64,000 nucleotides of DNA from an uncultured Eubacterium sp. (GTDB lineage Bacteria > Bacillota > Clostridia > Lachnospirales > Lachnospiraceae): positions 1 through 64,000 of the forward strand of contig CAJUFM010000003.1 in assembly GCA_910585745.1 (NCBI GenBank), written 5' to 3'. The translations under genes and the position numbers were made by a program. Shown here one piece after another: positions 43,442-53,139 of the stretch. The notes under the pieces were generated by a model that did not search any database, had not been told where the DNA came from, and saw only the letters and a list, made by a program, of their open reading frames with translations. Position 1 is the first letter of the stretch. Each line of letters starts with the position of its first letter.

Positions 43442-45055
43442 TTATTGGGTGTTTAATTCGTCATATAATAAGATGTTTTTTTCATAGATGAGAATTTTAT
43501 AATCTTTATACTCCTTGATCTCTGAGGTGGCAAGGTAATATTTATCATCAATGGCCTCATCATCTGGAGCGACGAGAATAAAGCATCTGCCAGGGTGCTT
43601 CCCAACATCATAGTATGAGCGGGAGGTCATCCAGTAGTAAGGATAGGAGGGCGTGATGATATAAGAGACGAGTTTAATCTCCCCGTTGGAAAGAGCCATA
43701 TACTTATATGAATTCCAGAAGGTGGAAAAGCCATAATTAAGGTCATTTTCTTTCAAAAAATCGATTAACGTCCCTTCTTCCTGGTCGACTTTGTATTCGT
43801 TGCGGATGGGCAGCACGGTTTCGGTCATGTAATTGAGGTGACCGCATAAAACGATAATCGTTGTGACTGCATAAATAAATCCTTCAAAATATTTACCTTT
43901 TGCTTTGATTAGGTCCGTAAGCAATATGGATGTAAACACGATATTGTGCCAGAATACGAGTTCGTAATATATAATATTGCTTGCATTTGTAAACAGCATT
44001 GTATATAAAAGGAGAAAATTACTGATAAATGCATAAATTGTGTAGAATCTCCAAAATGGTTTTTTTACCTTTTTGTATCGGAGAATCATCCAAACAGGAG
44101 AGACTATCGCGCAGAGGAACATGACAATAAGGTACATGCCAGAGGTGATACCAGAGAGAGATACCAGTTCTTTTTCCCCTGTCGCATAATAAAAGCGGAG
44201 GATGCTTGGAATAAGTTTATTAAAATTTTCAGTTAGTTTTTCCATACTTACAAAAGAAACAGAGCCACTGATGGATTCCAATGTGAGAATCTTTGACAAG
44301 GCTGTGTAACCGGTCACTCCAAGAACTGTCCCGATGATGGTCAATACCAGAAGTATGTTCTGTTTTTTGTTTTTGAGAACAAGCTCGATACGAAACTGGT
44401 TTTCAATATATGAAAACACGGGAAATGAAACGACAATCGGCAGGGTAAAAAGAAATATGCTTTTCATGCCTTTTATGCTGCATAAAAAAATGAGGATAAA
44501 CCAAACAATATAGAGAAGGGGAAGATAATTACGGCGTTCTTCCTGCGCCGCCTGTGAAAAGAGCAACCGGTATATCAGAAGCATTAGAAGAAGATCCCAA
44601 ATGATCTGATATGTATAGGCTGCCTCATAAAATGTTTCCCAATAGTGCATCATGGGAAGAGTCAGCATGAGAATAGAAAGCAGAGCAGCGGTATACCGGT
44701 TTTTTCCAGACAATGTATGGTGATAAAAATAAAAAATCAAGACAATGGCAGCCAATACTAAAAGAATTACGGTCAATTCCCTGCACAACAGCCAGTCCTG
44801 ACAAAATAGCCTTAATACCAGAACGATCAGTTCCGGAGAAAATATGAGGATTCCTGTGGTATAGCAGAAACCATCTGGGAAAAACTGGCGGGTTTTGATC
44901 TGTTCGTCAGCCATGAGCAGCCAGTATGCCATATCTGAAGTAAAGATGGATCTTGTACAGTACAAAATATAAAACAGGACAGCGGATATGCTGAAAACCG
45001 TCATTATAAATAATAAAAGTTTACGTTTTGAAAAGCTTCTTCGTTTTGGATGCAT
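43442..45055 (-). CDS. Polytopic membrane protein (putative GT-C glycosyltransferase)
   Basis: 537 residues with about 10-11 membrane helices. An acidic motif after the first helix (IFTSDMAYWLLMADEQI) and a short external C-terminal domain resemble the larger proteins at 46648 and 49223, so it belongs to the same GT-C-like group. It is the only gene of the downstream half on the minus strand and has its own promoter, which shares an inverted repeat with the divergent UbiA gene. GAGG lies 7 bases before the ATG. It probably transfers a lipid-linked sugar outside the membrane. Confidence 0.65.
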   Translation of the reverse strand: MHPKRRSFSKRKLLLFIMTVFSISAVLFYILYCTRSIFTSDMAYWLLMADEQIKTRQFFPDGFCYTTGILIFSPELIVLVLRLFCQDWLLCRELTVILLVLAAIVLIFYFYHHTLSGKNRYTAALLSILMLTLPMMHYWETFYEAAYTYQIIWDLLLMLLIYRLLFSQAAQEERRNYLPLLYIVWFILIFLCSIKGMKSIFLFTLPIVVSFPVFSYIENQFRIELVLKNKKQNILLVLTIIGTVLGVTGYTALSKILTLESISGSVSFVSMEKLTENFNKLIPSILRFYYATGEKELVSLSGITSGMYLIVMFLCAIVSPVWMILRYKKVKKPFWRFYTIYAFISNFLLLYTMLFTNASNIIYYELVFWHNIVFTSILLTDLIKAKGKYFEGFIYAVTTIIVLCGHLNYMTETVLPIRNEYKVDQEEGTLIDFLKENDLNYGFSTFWNSYKYMALSNGEIKLVSYIITPSYPYYWMTSRSYYDVGKHPGRCFILVAPDDEAIDDKYYLATSEIKEYKDYKILIYEKNILLYDELNTQ

Positions 45056-45086
45056 ATTATAACCTCATTTCGACTGGAATAAATTC

Positions 45087-45115
45087 ATATTATCATGCAG
45101 GGGATAGAAAGTCAA
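45087..45115 (-). promoter_or_regulatory. Promoter of the minus-strand GT-C gene
   Basis: On the minus strand TTGACT and TAATAT with a 17-base spacer. The -35 box lies in one arm of the inverted repeat at 45105-45133. Confidence 0.7.
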
Positions 45116-45133
45116 ACAATAATTGACTTTCTA
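45105..45133. promoter_or_regulatory. Perfect 11-bp inverted repeat over two divergent -35 boxes
   Basis: TAGAAAGTCAA and TTGACTTTCTA are separated by 7 bases. Each arm contains the TTGACT -35 box of one of the two divergent promoters, so a dimeric regulator bound here would control both. Confidence 0.65.
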
Positions 45134-45150
45134 CCATTTTGTGTTAAAAT
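45123..45150 (+). promoter_or_regulatory. Promoter of the UbiA/HAD/GT-C operon
   Basis: TTGACT and TAAAAT with a 16-base spacer, about 70 bases before the UbiA gene. Confidence 0.7.
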
Positions 45151-45218
45151 AAAAGTAATATTGTTTGAATTTTTTTCCACAATCAAGACGGATACTGTGA
45201 ATAACAAGGAGATGCGGT

Positions 45219-46082
45219 ATGTACAAATATCTTAAGCTACTACGTGTAAAACACTATATTAAAAATTTTCTGATATTTTGCCCTGCTTTTTTTGGAAGAA
45301 CGTTTTTTTATGGAAATGCAATTCTTGAATGTGGCATTGCTTTTTTGACCTTTAGTTTTTTGTCTTCTATTGTCTATATTATAAATGATATTCATGATCT
45401 GGAAAAAGACAGACTTCATCCTGAGAAGTCGAAACGTCCTATTGCATCTGGTGCGGTTTCCCAAAAACAGGCATGGACGGTTGCCCTTATACTTGGCGGT
45501 CTGGTAGTGCTGTTGCAGGTCTTTACTCACTTGCTGGAATGGCAGACCTGGCTTGTGCTGATATTTTATTTTGTGATTAATATGGCATACAGTATATGGG
45601 GATTGAAAGGATATCCTTTGGTTGATGTATTTGTCTTGGCTTTGGGGTTTGTACTGAGGATTATGTTTGGATCAGTCTGCACTGGGATAGAGGTGTCCCA
45701 ATGGCTGTATCTGGTTGTCTTTTCCGGTTCACTGTTTATGGGATTTGGAAAGCGTAGAAATGAATTGCTCCAGTGTCAGGATACGACGAGGGCGGTGTTA
45801 TCAAAATATAACAAAGAGTATCTGGGCAGATGTCTGTCGGCCTGTATGACATTAAGTATTGTATTTTACTCATTTTGGTGCATGGAACGGGATCAGATGT
45901 ACGGAGACAAGTATTATTTGTACACGGTTCCAGTTTTTGTATTTATTATGCTGAAATATTCCTATGATATTGAAAATGATGAAGACGGGGATCCAACTAA
46001 CGTTATTTTAAATGATAAAATCCTGATTTTATGTGTGCTGATTTTAGCTGTTCTTTTTGCAGTGCTAATGTATTTGGTATAA
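45219..46082 (+). CDS. UbiA-family polyprenyl-phosphate phosphoribosyltransferase (DPPR-synthase-like)
   Basis: 287 residues, about nine helices. The UbiA motif is seen as N56-D57-x2-D60-x3-D64 (NDIHDLEKDRLHPEKSKRP), in the form typical of Rv3806c-like enzymes that transfer 5-phosphoribose from PRPP to a polyprenyl phosphate. A second acidic motif lies in YDIENDEDGDPTN. The next gene is a HAD phosphatase that could remove the 5-phosphate, giving polyprenyl-phosphoryl-ribose. GGAG precedes the ATG. It leads an operon with GT-C and GtrA proteins. Confidence 0.88.
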   Translation: MYKYLKLLRVKHYIKNFLIFCPAFFGRTFFYGNAILECGIAFLTFSFLSSIVYIINDIHDLEKDRLHPEKSKRPIASGAVSQKQAWTVALILGGLVVLLQVFTHLLEWQTWLVLIFYFVINMAYSIWGLKGYPLVDVFVLALGFVLRIMFGSVCTGIEVSQWLYLVVFSGSLFMGFGKRRNELLQCQDTTRAVLSKYNKEYLGRCLSACMTLSIVFYSFWCMERDQMYGDKYYLYTVPVFVFIMLKYSYDIENDEDGDPTNVILNDKILILCVLILAVLFAVLMYLV

Positions 46083-46096
46083 AGGGGATTCTAGAC

Positions 46097-46660
46097 ATGA
46101 ATGTTTATGATTTTGACGGAACTATATATCGTGGGGACAGTACAGTTGATTTTTATTTTTTTTGTTTGTTCCGCTATCCTTTGATGATATTCAGTGTACC
46201 CGTCCAGTTTTGGGGAATGGTATCTTATAAAGCGGGACGGATCGATAAGACGCAGATGAAAAGTTATTTTTTTTCCTTTTTAAAAAAGGTAAAGAAAAAA
46301 GATGAAATAATACAGAAATTCTGGAAAAAAAATATAAAAAAGATCTACGCCTGGTATCGGAATCAGCAAGAGGAGGATGATGTTATTATCTCGGCCTCGC
46401 CGGAATTTTTGCTACAGCCGGTGTGCAACCAGCTGGGAATAAAAAATCTCGTTGCCTCAGAGGTTGATCTTTCTACAGGAAAATTTCTTGGAAAGAATTG
46501 TTACGGTGAAGAAAAAATCCGCAGATTTCAGGAAGCCTATGGTGCCAAGGCTGAAATTCAGAACTTTTATTCGGATTCCATATCAGACCTGCCCATGGCG
46601 CAAATGGCAGCAAAGGCATTTTTTTGCAGAAAGGGAGAAAGAAAAAGATGGGAAATATAA
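46097..46660 (+). CDS. HAD-family phosphatase
   Basis: 187 residues. The nucleophile motif DFDGTIYRGDS (D5, D7) begins at once, with IISASPEF as motif II and FYSDSISDLPMAQMA as motif IV. This is a HAD-IB type phosphatase. The ATG at 46097 is chosen since the conserved motif starts there and AAAGGGG precedes it. Next to the phosphoribosyltransferase it probably dephosphorylates polyprenyl-phosphoryl-phosphoribose, a step done by another phosphatase family in mycobacteria. It overlaps the next gene by 13 bases. Confidence 0.85.
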   Translation: MNVYDFDGTIYRGDSTVDFYFFCLFRYPLMIFSVPVQFWGMVSYKAGRIDKTQMKSYFFSFLKKVKKKDEIIQKFWKKNIKKIYAWYRNQQEEDDVIISASPEFLLQPVCNQLGIKNLVASEVDLSTGKFLGKNCYGEEKIRRFQEAYGAKAEIQNFYSDSISDLPMAQMAAKAFFCRKGERKRWEI

Positions 46661-48693
46661 AGGAACTGTTTAAAAAATATACAGTATTGGAAAGAGTAGT
46701 CCTAATTATACTTTTGGGTTGTTTTGTTGGACAGTTTTTATGGATCTGTTATATCAATCTGTTCCAGTTACAGTACCACCTTGGATATGACGCTTCCTCT
46801 TATTTGCTGAAAAGCATTGAAATGGCAAAGCAGGGAACTCCCTTTATTAGTCAATGGTCTGAGCAGACCAGCCTGTATCTGGATTCAGTGGTTCCTTTTG
46901 CAGCGCTGATCTATAAGGTGACAAATAATATATTTCTTTCTTTTGGAGTCTCGAACCTATTAATGCTTGTAGTTCTGTTGCTTCTATTCTGGCGTCTGTT
47001 ATCTTATTTTATAAGTAGGACAAATCTGGTTGCCAAATTGTTTTCCATTGATTTGTTGATCAGCGCCTATTATCTTACTGGCGGGGACAGTACTAATGAT
47101 CTTTCGTATTCGGCTATGATGTATATGGCGGCTTCGATGTATATCTTTAAGATGATTGCAGTTTTGATGACCATTCTCTGCGTCATGCGTCTCGAAGAAG
47201 GGAAACGATCCTATCTTTTATGCGCCCTTTCCTTAATGATGTTGTTTGTGACAGGGCTTTCGAGTGGAACATATATGCTGTTTACCCTTGTGGTACCATG
47301 TTTTGCTTATGTGCTGGTAAAGGTTTTTTTGAAAAATGACTGGAAGCGTCTCAAATATATTACAGTAATTTATTTGGTAATGAGTGTAATCGCAGTTATT
47401 GCAGGGAAGATATGTACCTCTATGGTTTCCGATTTTGTTGCAAGAGATTCCGCAATGACCTGGTGCGGGGCGCTGGATTTTTGGAAGAACTTAGGCTTAT
47501 TTGTTGTGGCTTATCCACAGGGAATCACAGCAATGACTATGGTGTCGGGAACGGAAATCATGAGTCTGGACGGAATCTTTATGATGTGTGGGCTGGGAAT
47601 TTTGTTTGCTACGGCCGCGGCACTTATTTATTTTGTGAGAAAAGTAGTGAAGGAAAAGGGTAAAGATCACAATTCTCTTCTTTTATTGACAGTGATTGGA
47701 GTCAATGTATGCATGTTTGTTTTCGGATATACATTATATAAGGACATGGATGATTTTTTCCAGACCAGATATCTGATTCCTTTGATGATGCTCTACTTTA
47801 TCTGCATAGGTATCTGGATGGACAGGCTGGATAAGCGCTATATCATTTCAAATCTGATCCTGCTGGCAGTAGCAGGATGCATTCTGGGTATAAATATTAA
47901 GTCGGATGTGGTTTATACCAGAACAAGAGCGAATTACGATGAGCTGTCAGAGCTTTCAGAGATGATAGACAAAAATACGGAAGCACCAGTGGCTTATGTT
48001 CTGGGTGATCTGACAGCGGCCAGGAATCTCCGGGTAATTGATCCAGACAGAGTGTACAAAGGTTTAGATGAAAAAGGCGAGTTTTCCCACTGGGGTGACT
48101 ATCTCTATTATGATGACCCCAAGGAATATCCAGGGGAAGTGATTGTCATAAATAAGAATAATGCGCTGCAGAACCTGGAATCATATTATGATGCCTGTCA
48201 GCTTTTGACAACATACAAGGGATATGAGATTTATAAGATGTCACGAAATATAATGGGGGCATATGCCCCTTCCTTTGATCCTGGAAAAACATACACGTTT
48301 TCGGGGGATAAACGCACAGCAGAAGCTGCTGTGGAAAAGGGACTTTCATATAATGACGGAGATTTTTCGTGGACAGATGGAAATCTTAAAATGAATTTCT
48401 ATTTAAAAAAAACAGAAAACCTTTCCCAAACTGCTACGATCAATTTTGGTGTTAAGGGAGTATGGGCGCTGAAACAGAATGTTAAGGTGAAGATAAACGG
48501 AAAACTGGCAGTTAAAACGAAACTGAATCCAGACTCTACAGTACTGCAGGCGGATTTTGAGGTTCCAGAGGACAGAAGGATTGAACTGGAGCTTGTTCTG
48601 CCAGATAAGAGCAGCCCTTATGAGGAAGGAGTAAATGATGATAAAAGAAGACTGGGACTGCGCATGGTAGATATGCGGGTGGACCTGAAGTGA
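46648..48693 (+). CDS. Large polytopic membrane protein with external C-terminal domain (GT-C-like)
   Basis: 681 residues. About 12 helices up to residue ~425 are followed by an external beta-rich domain. The loop after helix 1 has GYDASSYLLKS, the acidic motif of GT-C enzymes, and a mid-protein VTGLSSGTYML segment matches the paralogue at 49223. With UbiA and HAD upstream, a lipid-linked ribose is the obvious donor candidate (inference). The start at 46648 follows GGGAG and gives a 13-base overlap with the HAD gene. Confidence 0.7.
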   Translation: MGNIKELFKKYTVLERVVLIILLGCFVGQFLWICYINLFQLQYHLGYDASSYLLKSIEMAKQGTPFISQWSEQTSLYLDSVVPFAALIYKVTNNIFLSFGVSNLLMLVVLLLLFWRLLSYFISRTNLVAKLFSIDLLISAYYLTGGDSTNDLSYSAMMYMAASMYIFKMIAVLMTILCVMRLEEGKRSYLLCALSLMMLFVTGLSSGTYMLFTLVVPCFAYVLVKVFLKNDWKRLKYITVIYLVMSVIAVIAGKICTSMVSDFVARDSAMTWCGALDFWKNLGLFVVAYPQGITAMTMVSGTEIMSLDGIFMMCGLGILFATAAALIYFVRKVVKEKGKDHNSLLLLTVIGVNVCMFVFGYTLYKDMDDFFQTRYLIPLMMLYFICIGIWMDRLDKRYIISNLILLAVAGCILGINIKSDVVYTRTRANYDELSELSEMIDKNTEAPVAYVLGDLTAARNLRVIDPDRVYKGLDEKGEFSHWGDYLYYDDPKEYPGEVIVINKNNALQNLESYYDACQLLTTYKGYEIYKMSRNIMGAYAPSFDPGKTYTFSGDKRTAEAAVEKGLSYNDGDFSWTDGNLKMNFYLKKTENLSQTATINFGVKGVWALKQNVKVKINGKLAVKTKLNPDSTVLQADFEVPEDRRIELELVLPDKSSPYEEGVNDDKRRLGLRMVDMRVDLK

Positions 48694-48720
48694 TAGTTTT
48701 GATGGAGAAAATGTAAAAAC

Positions 48721-49200
48721 ATGATAGAAGAAAAAAAGGATTTCTTTGACAGAATTATGTCCTGGCCGGTTCTGGTTCGGTTTGAGCCATGGTATAAAAA
48801 AAATAAAGAAGTGTTGCTGTATCTGTTCTTTGGCGGCCTGACTTTTTTTGTGAGCCTTGGTTCTTTTGTCCTGTTTGACCGCGCAGTGGGGTTCAATGAG
48901 CTGGTTGCGAATGTTATTTCATGGGTTCTGGCGGTTGTATTTGCTTTTTTTACGAACCGTATATGGGTGTTTGAGGGATATACGGAAAACAGAAAAGAGT
49001 TTGTCCAGCAGATGTCCGGGTTCTTTTTGGGCAGAGTTGTGACATTGCTAATCGAAGAGATCATTCTGGCTGTTTTTATATCCTGGCTGGGAATGAACAG
49101 CATTCTTGTAAAAACAGGTGCTCAGATCGTTGTGATTGTAGCAAATTATGTGATCAGCAAATGGTTTGTATTTGGGAAAAAGAATGAGGATAAACAATAG
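48721..49200 (+). CDS. GtrA-family membrane protein (lipid-linked sugar flippase type)
   Basis: 159 residues with four helices. YLFFGGLTFFVSLGSFVLFD, FAFFTNRIWVFEG and VISKWFVFGKK are the GtrA signatures. GtrA-like proteins are thought to flip undecaprenyl-phosphate-linked sugars so that a GT-C partner can use them. It lies between two GT-C-like genes. Confidence 0.9.
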   Translation: MIEEKKDFFDRIMSWPVLVRFEPWYKKNKEVLLYLFFGGLTFFVSLGSFVLFDRAVGFNELVANVISWVLAVVFAFFTNRIWVFEGYTENRKEFVQQMSGFFLGRVVTLLIEEIILAVFISWLGMNSILVKTGAQIVVIVANYVISKWFVFGKKNEDKQ

Positions 49201-49222
49201 ATCATTAGCTGGAGGTATGGCA

Positions 49223-51220
49223 ATGAAAATAATCACAAAACATAAAAAGGAAATCGTGTTTGGCAGTATTGTTGTTATGCAGTTTCTGGCAATCTTTATT
49301 TATAATCTGTTTAAGATCAAATATCAGGCGGATTATGATTCTTCTACTGGAACGGCCTGGCTGGCAGAAGTGGGACGCCAGAAAAAGCTGCTGATCGATC
49401 ACTGGGAGTATACAACGAATGTCGGCTGGGATATTCCCCTGATCCTGGCGGTGCCTCTTTATATGCTCACCGGTCATATTTTTGTTTCGATGGGATTTGC
49501 CAACAATCTGATCATGATGGTGAGTTTATTGGTGATCTGGGATGTGCTGAAGCAGTATAAGATCCGGACGGGCAATATACTGATCGTTTTGTCAGTTTTC
49601 CTTGTGCCGTATACACTGGGGCAGCTCGGATATCTGCCGATGATGTTCACGGGTACGGCATCATATATCATGAAGGCGCTTATTCCGCTGACGATGCTGG
49701 ATGTCATCGTGCGCGTGGAAAGGGGAAGTAAAAAGACAACGGCGAAAATCGTGACCGGTGTGCTACTCATTTTTGTTATGGGGCTGGCATTTCTGACAGG
49801 GTTATCTTCCGGACCATATCTTCTGATTTGTGGTCTTTTTCCCTTTGTTGTCTATCTTGCATTGAGGTCGCTGGTGGAAAATGATCTTCGTGTTCTTGTG
49901 AAAAAATACAGCCTGGCTGTTTATGCCGGGATACTGGCGAGTGCAGCCGGCGTGGTGGCGGCGGGTCTGTTGGGACTTAGCAGTAAAGCGGGAGAGCTTA
50001 CCTTTGTAACCACCGAAAAATTTGCGAGTAATGCCTTGAGCTGTTTTGTCGGGATATGGGATATGTTTGGGGGGATCCGCGAAGGGGAAGCATTGCCGAT
50101 CCTCTCTGCCAGGGGGATCATCAGTCTGTGCAGTATTTGTATCGCATCCTACGTTGTCTGGGTCATACTGTATTATGCGGTGCGTGTTTTACGAAAGAAG
50201 GAGACAAGGACACTAGTATTTGTTGTATTGTGTGTCCAGGTTGTCAATCTCTGTGTATTTTTACTGGCAAATCTGGCTTACCGGGAGAATATCTTTGAGT
50301 CAAGATACCACATTATACCGATGGTGTCTGCCATGCTGCTTACCGGATTGTTTGCAGAGGATATGGAGAAGACGTGGAATGCGCTTTGCCGCAGGGGGGT
50401 GAGTCTGGTATTGGCTGTTTGTGTTCTTTTGTGCAGCGTGTCTAAATTTTTTGTTTTTTATCGGAGAGTAGAGACGTCTTCCGTTATGCGGCTTAGTGGG
50501 ATCACGGAGGTAGCACAAAAACAGGATGTTGACTTAATCTACTTTTTGGCATATGATAACTTTTTAGGGGATGGAAGGATCTTAAGAGTGTGTGATCCGG
50601 AGATTCAAGTTTCAACGCTTCTGGATTATAATATGGGCATTACATGGGGAGCGAGCGAGTATTTTTTTGAAAACAGCTGTCATGAGGGGAAGATTATGGC
50701 GGTTGTTCCAAAAAAGTATGCAAAGAAACTGCCGCAACATATGAGAAAACGGATGGAACTGGTCGATACTGTCCAGGGTTACCGACTGTATGTCGCCTCC
50801 GAAAATATTTTTGACTGTTCTACTGTGCTAAGGGAAGACAGCAAAAAAGTTGTTGATTTTCCATACTCCCCGAATTATCAGATCGGTGGAGAGATCAATG
50901 ACATGGGAGAGCTGGAAATCAGAGATGAGGGAGGCCTGCAGCTTTTTGGACCGTGTATCGAACCGATCAACGGAGTGTATGATATTACATTGAACTATGA
51001 AACAAAGACAGATGCGGCAAAAGGAATGAGCATCGGAAAATTCAATGTATATGATTCGGAAAATAACATCCTTAGTTCAACGGATATTATTTCCGGAGAG
51101 GAGCAATGTATCTTAAAGGATGTGAAGCTGGGAGAAAAAAGCTTCCATTATACAATAGACACCATTCCGAATTCTGGACTACTCGTTCGTTCTATTGTTT
51201 CTGAAAGAATTTCAGAGTGA
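49223..51220 (+). CDS. Large polytopic membrane protein with external C-terminal domain (GT-C-like)
   Basis: 665 residues, paralogous to the product at 46648: QADYDSSTGTAWLAEVG supplies the acidic loop after helix 1, and FLTGLSSGPYLL matches the partner's segment. About 11 helices precede an external domain of ~230 residues. The ATG at 49223 has GGAGG 7 bases upstream; the longer reading from 49166 overlaps the GtrA gene. It probably transfers a flipped lipid-linked sugar onto the polymer. Which sugar is not known. Confidence 0.7.
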   Translation: MKIITKHKKEIVFGSIVVMQFLAIFIYNLFKIKYQADYDSSTGTAWLAEVGRQKKLLIDHWEYTTNVGWDIPLILAVPLYMLTGHIFVSMGFANNLIMMVSLLVIWDVLKQYKIRTGNILIVLSVFLVPYTLGQLGYLPMMFTGTASYIMKALIPLTMLDVIVRVERGSKKTTAKIVTGVLLIFVMGLAFLTGLSSGPYLLICGLFPFVVYLALRSLVENDLRVLVKKYSLAVYAGILASAAGVVAAGLLGLSSKAGELTFVTTEKFASNALSCFVGIWDMFGGIREGEALPILSARGIISLCSICIASYVVWVILYYAVRVLRKKETRTLVFVVLCVQVVNLCVFLLANLAYRENIFESRYHIIPMVSAMLLTGLFAEDMEKTWNALCRRGVSLVLAVCVLLCSVSKFFVFYRRVETSSVMRLSGITEVAQKQDVDLIYFLAYDNFLGDGRILRVCDPEIQVSTLLDYNMGITWGASEYFFENSCHEGKIMAVVPKKYAKKLPQHMRKRMELVDTVQGYRLYVASENIFDCSTVLREDSKKVVDFPYSPNYQIGGEINDMGELEIRDEGGLQLFGPCIEPINGVYDITLNYETKTDAAKGMSIGKFNVYDSENNILSSTDIISGEEQCILKDVKLGEKSFHYTIDTIPNSGLLVRSIVSERISE

Positions 51221-51257
51221 TAACAGAGATTTAGCAGTGAAATAAAGGAGAAAAGAG

Positions 51258-52034
51258 ATGAAAGCAGTATTACTTGCAGGGGGATTTGGAACAAGAATCA
51301 GTGAGGAAAGTGCATTTAAACCAAAACCAATGATCGAGATCGGAGAAAAACCGATCCTGTGGCATATTATGAAGGAATATTCGCATTTTGGTATCAATGA
51401 GTTTATTATTTGTGCAGGATATAAGCAGCACGTCATTAAAGAGTGGTTTGCGGATTATTATCTGCATAACAGTGACATCACCTTTGATTATTCCCGGAAT
51501 GGAGAAATGATCGTTCACAACAATATTTCAGAACCATGGAAGGTTACCATTGTGGATACGGGGTTTAATACCATGACGGGAGGCCGTGTCAAACGGATCA
51601 AAAAATATGTAGGAGATGAGACTTTTTTGCTCACATATGGGGATGGTGTCAGTGACGTCGATATCGGGGAACTGGTGAAATTCCATAAGTCACATGGGAA
51701 GATCGCCACGATGAGTTCGTACAATGTTGGACAGCAGTTTGGCGTCCTGGACGTGGACAAGCAGGGCAAAGTTAATGCTTTCCGTGAGAAATCAAATTCC
51801 GACGGTGGTGTGATCAATATTGGGTTTATGGTTTTTGAGCCAGCGATCTTTGATTATATCGAAGGAGACGCCACTGTGTTTGAAAAAGAACCGTTGGAGC
51901 AGCTTGTAAAAGAGGGCGAGCTTATGACGAAGAAGCACGATGGGTTCTGGAAATGTATGGACACCCAAAGAGATAAAATGAAACTGGAAGAGATGTGGGC
52001 GTCTGGCGAGGCGCCGTGGAAAGTATGGAAATGA
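51258..52034 (+). CDS. rfbF: Glucose-1-phosphate cytidylyltransferase
   Basis: 258 residues, sugar nucleotidyltransferase forming CDP-glucose from CTP and glucose 1-phosphate. The nucleotide-binding loop is LAGGFGTRISEES, with KPKPMIEIGEKPILWHIM next. LTYGDGVSDVDI supplies the metal-binding aspartates, and FWKCMDTQRDK is typical of RfbF. It is the first step toward CDP-3,6-dideoxyhexoses. It leads the rfbF-rfbG-rfbH trio, with AAAGGAG before the ATG. Confidence 0.96.
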   Translation: MKAVLLAGGFGTRISEESAFKPKPMIEIGEKPILWHIMKEYSHFGINEFIICAGYKQHVIKEWFADYYLHNSDITFDYSRNGEMIVHNNISEPWKVTIVDTGFNTMTGGRVKRIKKYVGDETFLLTYGDGVSDVDIGELVKFHKSHGKIATMSSYNVGQQFGVLDVDKQGKVNAFREKSNSDGGVINIGFMVFEPAIFDYIEGDATVFEKEPLEQLVKEGELMTKKHDGFWKCMDTQRDKMKLEEMWASGEAPWKVWK

Positions 52035-52056
52035 TAAAGCTTACGGAGGGCGATAC

Positions 52057-53115
52057 ATGATTGATTTGACATTTTTCAATGAAAAAAAGATATTGGTGAC
52101 AGGTCATACCGGATTTAAAGGGTCATGGATGTGCCGGACACTCGTGGGAGCAGGAGCAGAGGTGACAGGATATTCCCTCGAAGCTCCAACAGATCCAAAT
52201 CTTTTTGTTATGGCGGATCTGGAAGAAAGAATGAATTCCGTCATCGGCGACATCCGGGATCTGGAAAAACTGTCCCGTGTTTTTGAGGATACTAGACCGG
52301 AGATCGTGATCCATCTCGCCGCGCAGCCGATCGTGAGAGATTCTTATAAAGAGCCGGTATACACCTATGAGACAAATGTCATGGGAACAGTGAATATTTG
52401 TGAGTGCGTCAGAAAAAATAATAGTGTAAAGAGTTTTTTAAATGTTACCACGGATAAAGTATATGAGAATAAGGAGTGGGAGTGGGGATACCGTGAAAAT
52501 GAACCATTGGATGGGTATGATCCATATTCGAACAGTAAATCTTGCTCAGAACTTGTGACACACAGTTACAAGAATTCCTTTTTTACGGATGGAAGGGTGG
52601 CTGTATCTACAGCGAGAGCCGGGAATGTGATTGGCGGCGGAGATTTTGCCAACGACCGGATCATACCGGACTGTGTCAGGGCAGCCAAAGAGAGAAAAGA
52701 TATCATCATTCGGAATCCTTTTTCTACAAGACCGTACCAGCATGTGCTGGAGCCGGTGATGGCATATCTAATGATCGTAAAAGAGCAGTATGGAGATCCC
52801 GGACTGCAGGGATACTACAATGTAGGACCGGATGAGACGGATTGTGTGACCACTGGGGAACTGGTGGATATGTTTGTCCAGCGTTGGGGAGAAGGCCTCA
52901 AATGGATCGACCAGTACGACGGGGGCCCTCACGAGGCAAACTTTTTGAAACTGGATTGTTCAAAACTCAAGACGACATTTGGCTGGAAACCCAGATGGAG
53001 CGTGGCAGAGGCATTAGACAAAACCGTGGAATGGACAAAAGCCTGGTTTGCAGGTGAAAACATTGCAGAAGTCATGGACAGGCAGATCGGGGAATTTGTA
53101 TCTGTGGAACAATAA
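52057..53115 (+). CDS. rfbG: CDP-glucose 4,6-dehydratase
   Basis: 352 residues, extended SDR. The NAD-binding motif is TGHTGFKGSWM, the active site includes NVTTDKVYEN and the YDPYSNSK Tyr-x3-Lys pair, and RPYQHVLEP is a family signature. It converts CDP-glucose to CDP-4-keto-6-deoxyglucose, the shared precursor of abequose, paratose, tyvelose, ascarylose and yersiniose. It lies 22 bases after rfbF. Confidence 0.96.
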   Translation: MIDLTFFNEKKILVTGHTGFKGSWMCRTLVGAGAEVTGYSLEAPTDPNLFVMADLEERMNSVIGDIRDLEKLSRVFEDTRPEIVIHLAAQPIVRDSYKEPVYTYETNVMGTVNICECVRKNNSVKSFLNVTTDKVYENKEWEWGYRENEPLDGYDPYSNSKSCSELVTHSYKNSFFTDGRVAVSTARAGNVIGGGDFANDRIIPDCVRAAKERKDIIIRNPFSTRPYQHVLEPVMAYLMIVKEQYGDPGLQGYYNVGPDETDCVTTGELVDMFVQRWGEGLKWIDQYDGGPHEANFLKLDCSKLKTTFGWKPRWSVAEALDKTVEWTKAWFAGENIAEVMDRQIGEFVSVEQ

Positions 53116-53139
53116 AAAAGAAAAGGAAAGGAATATACT

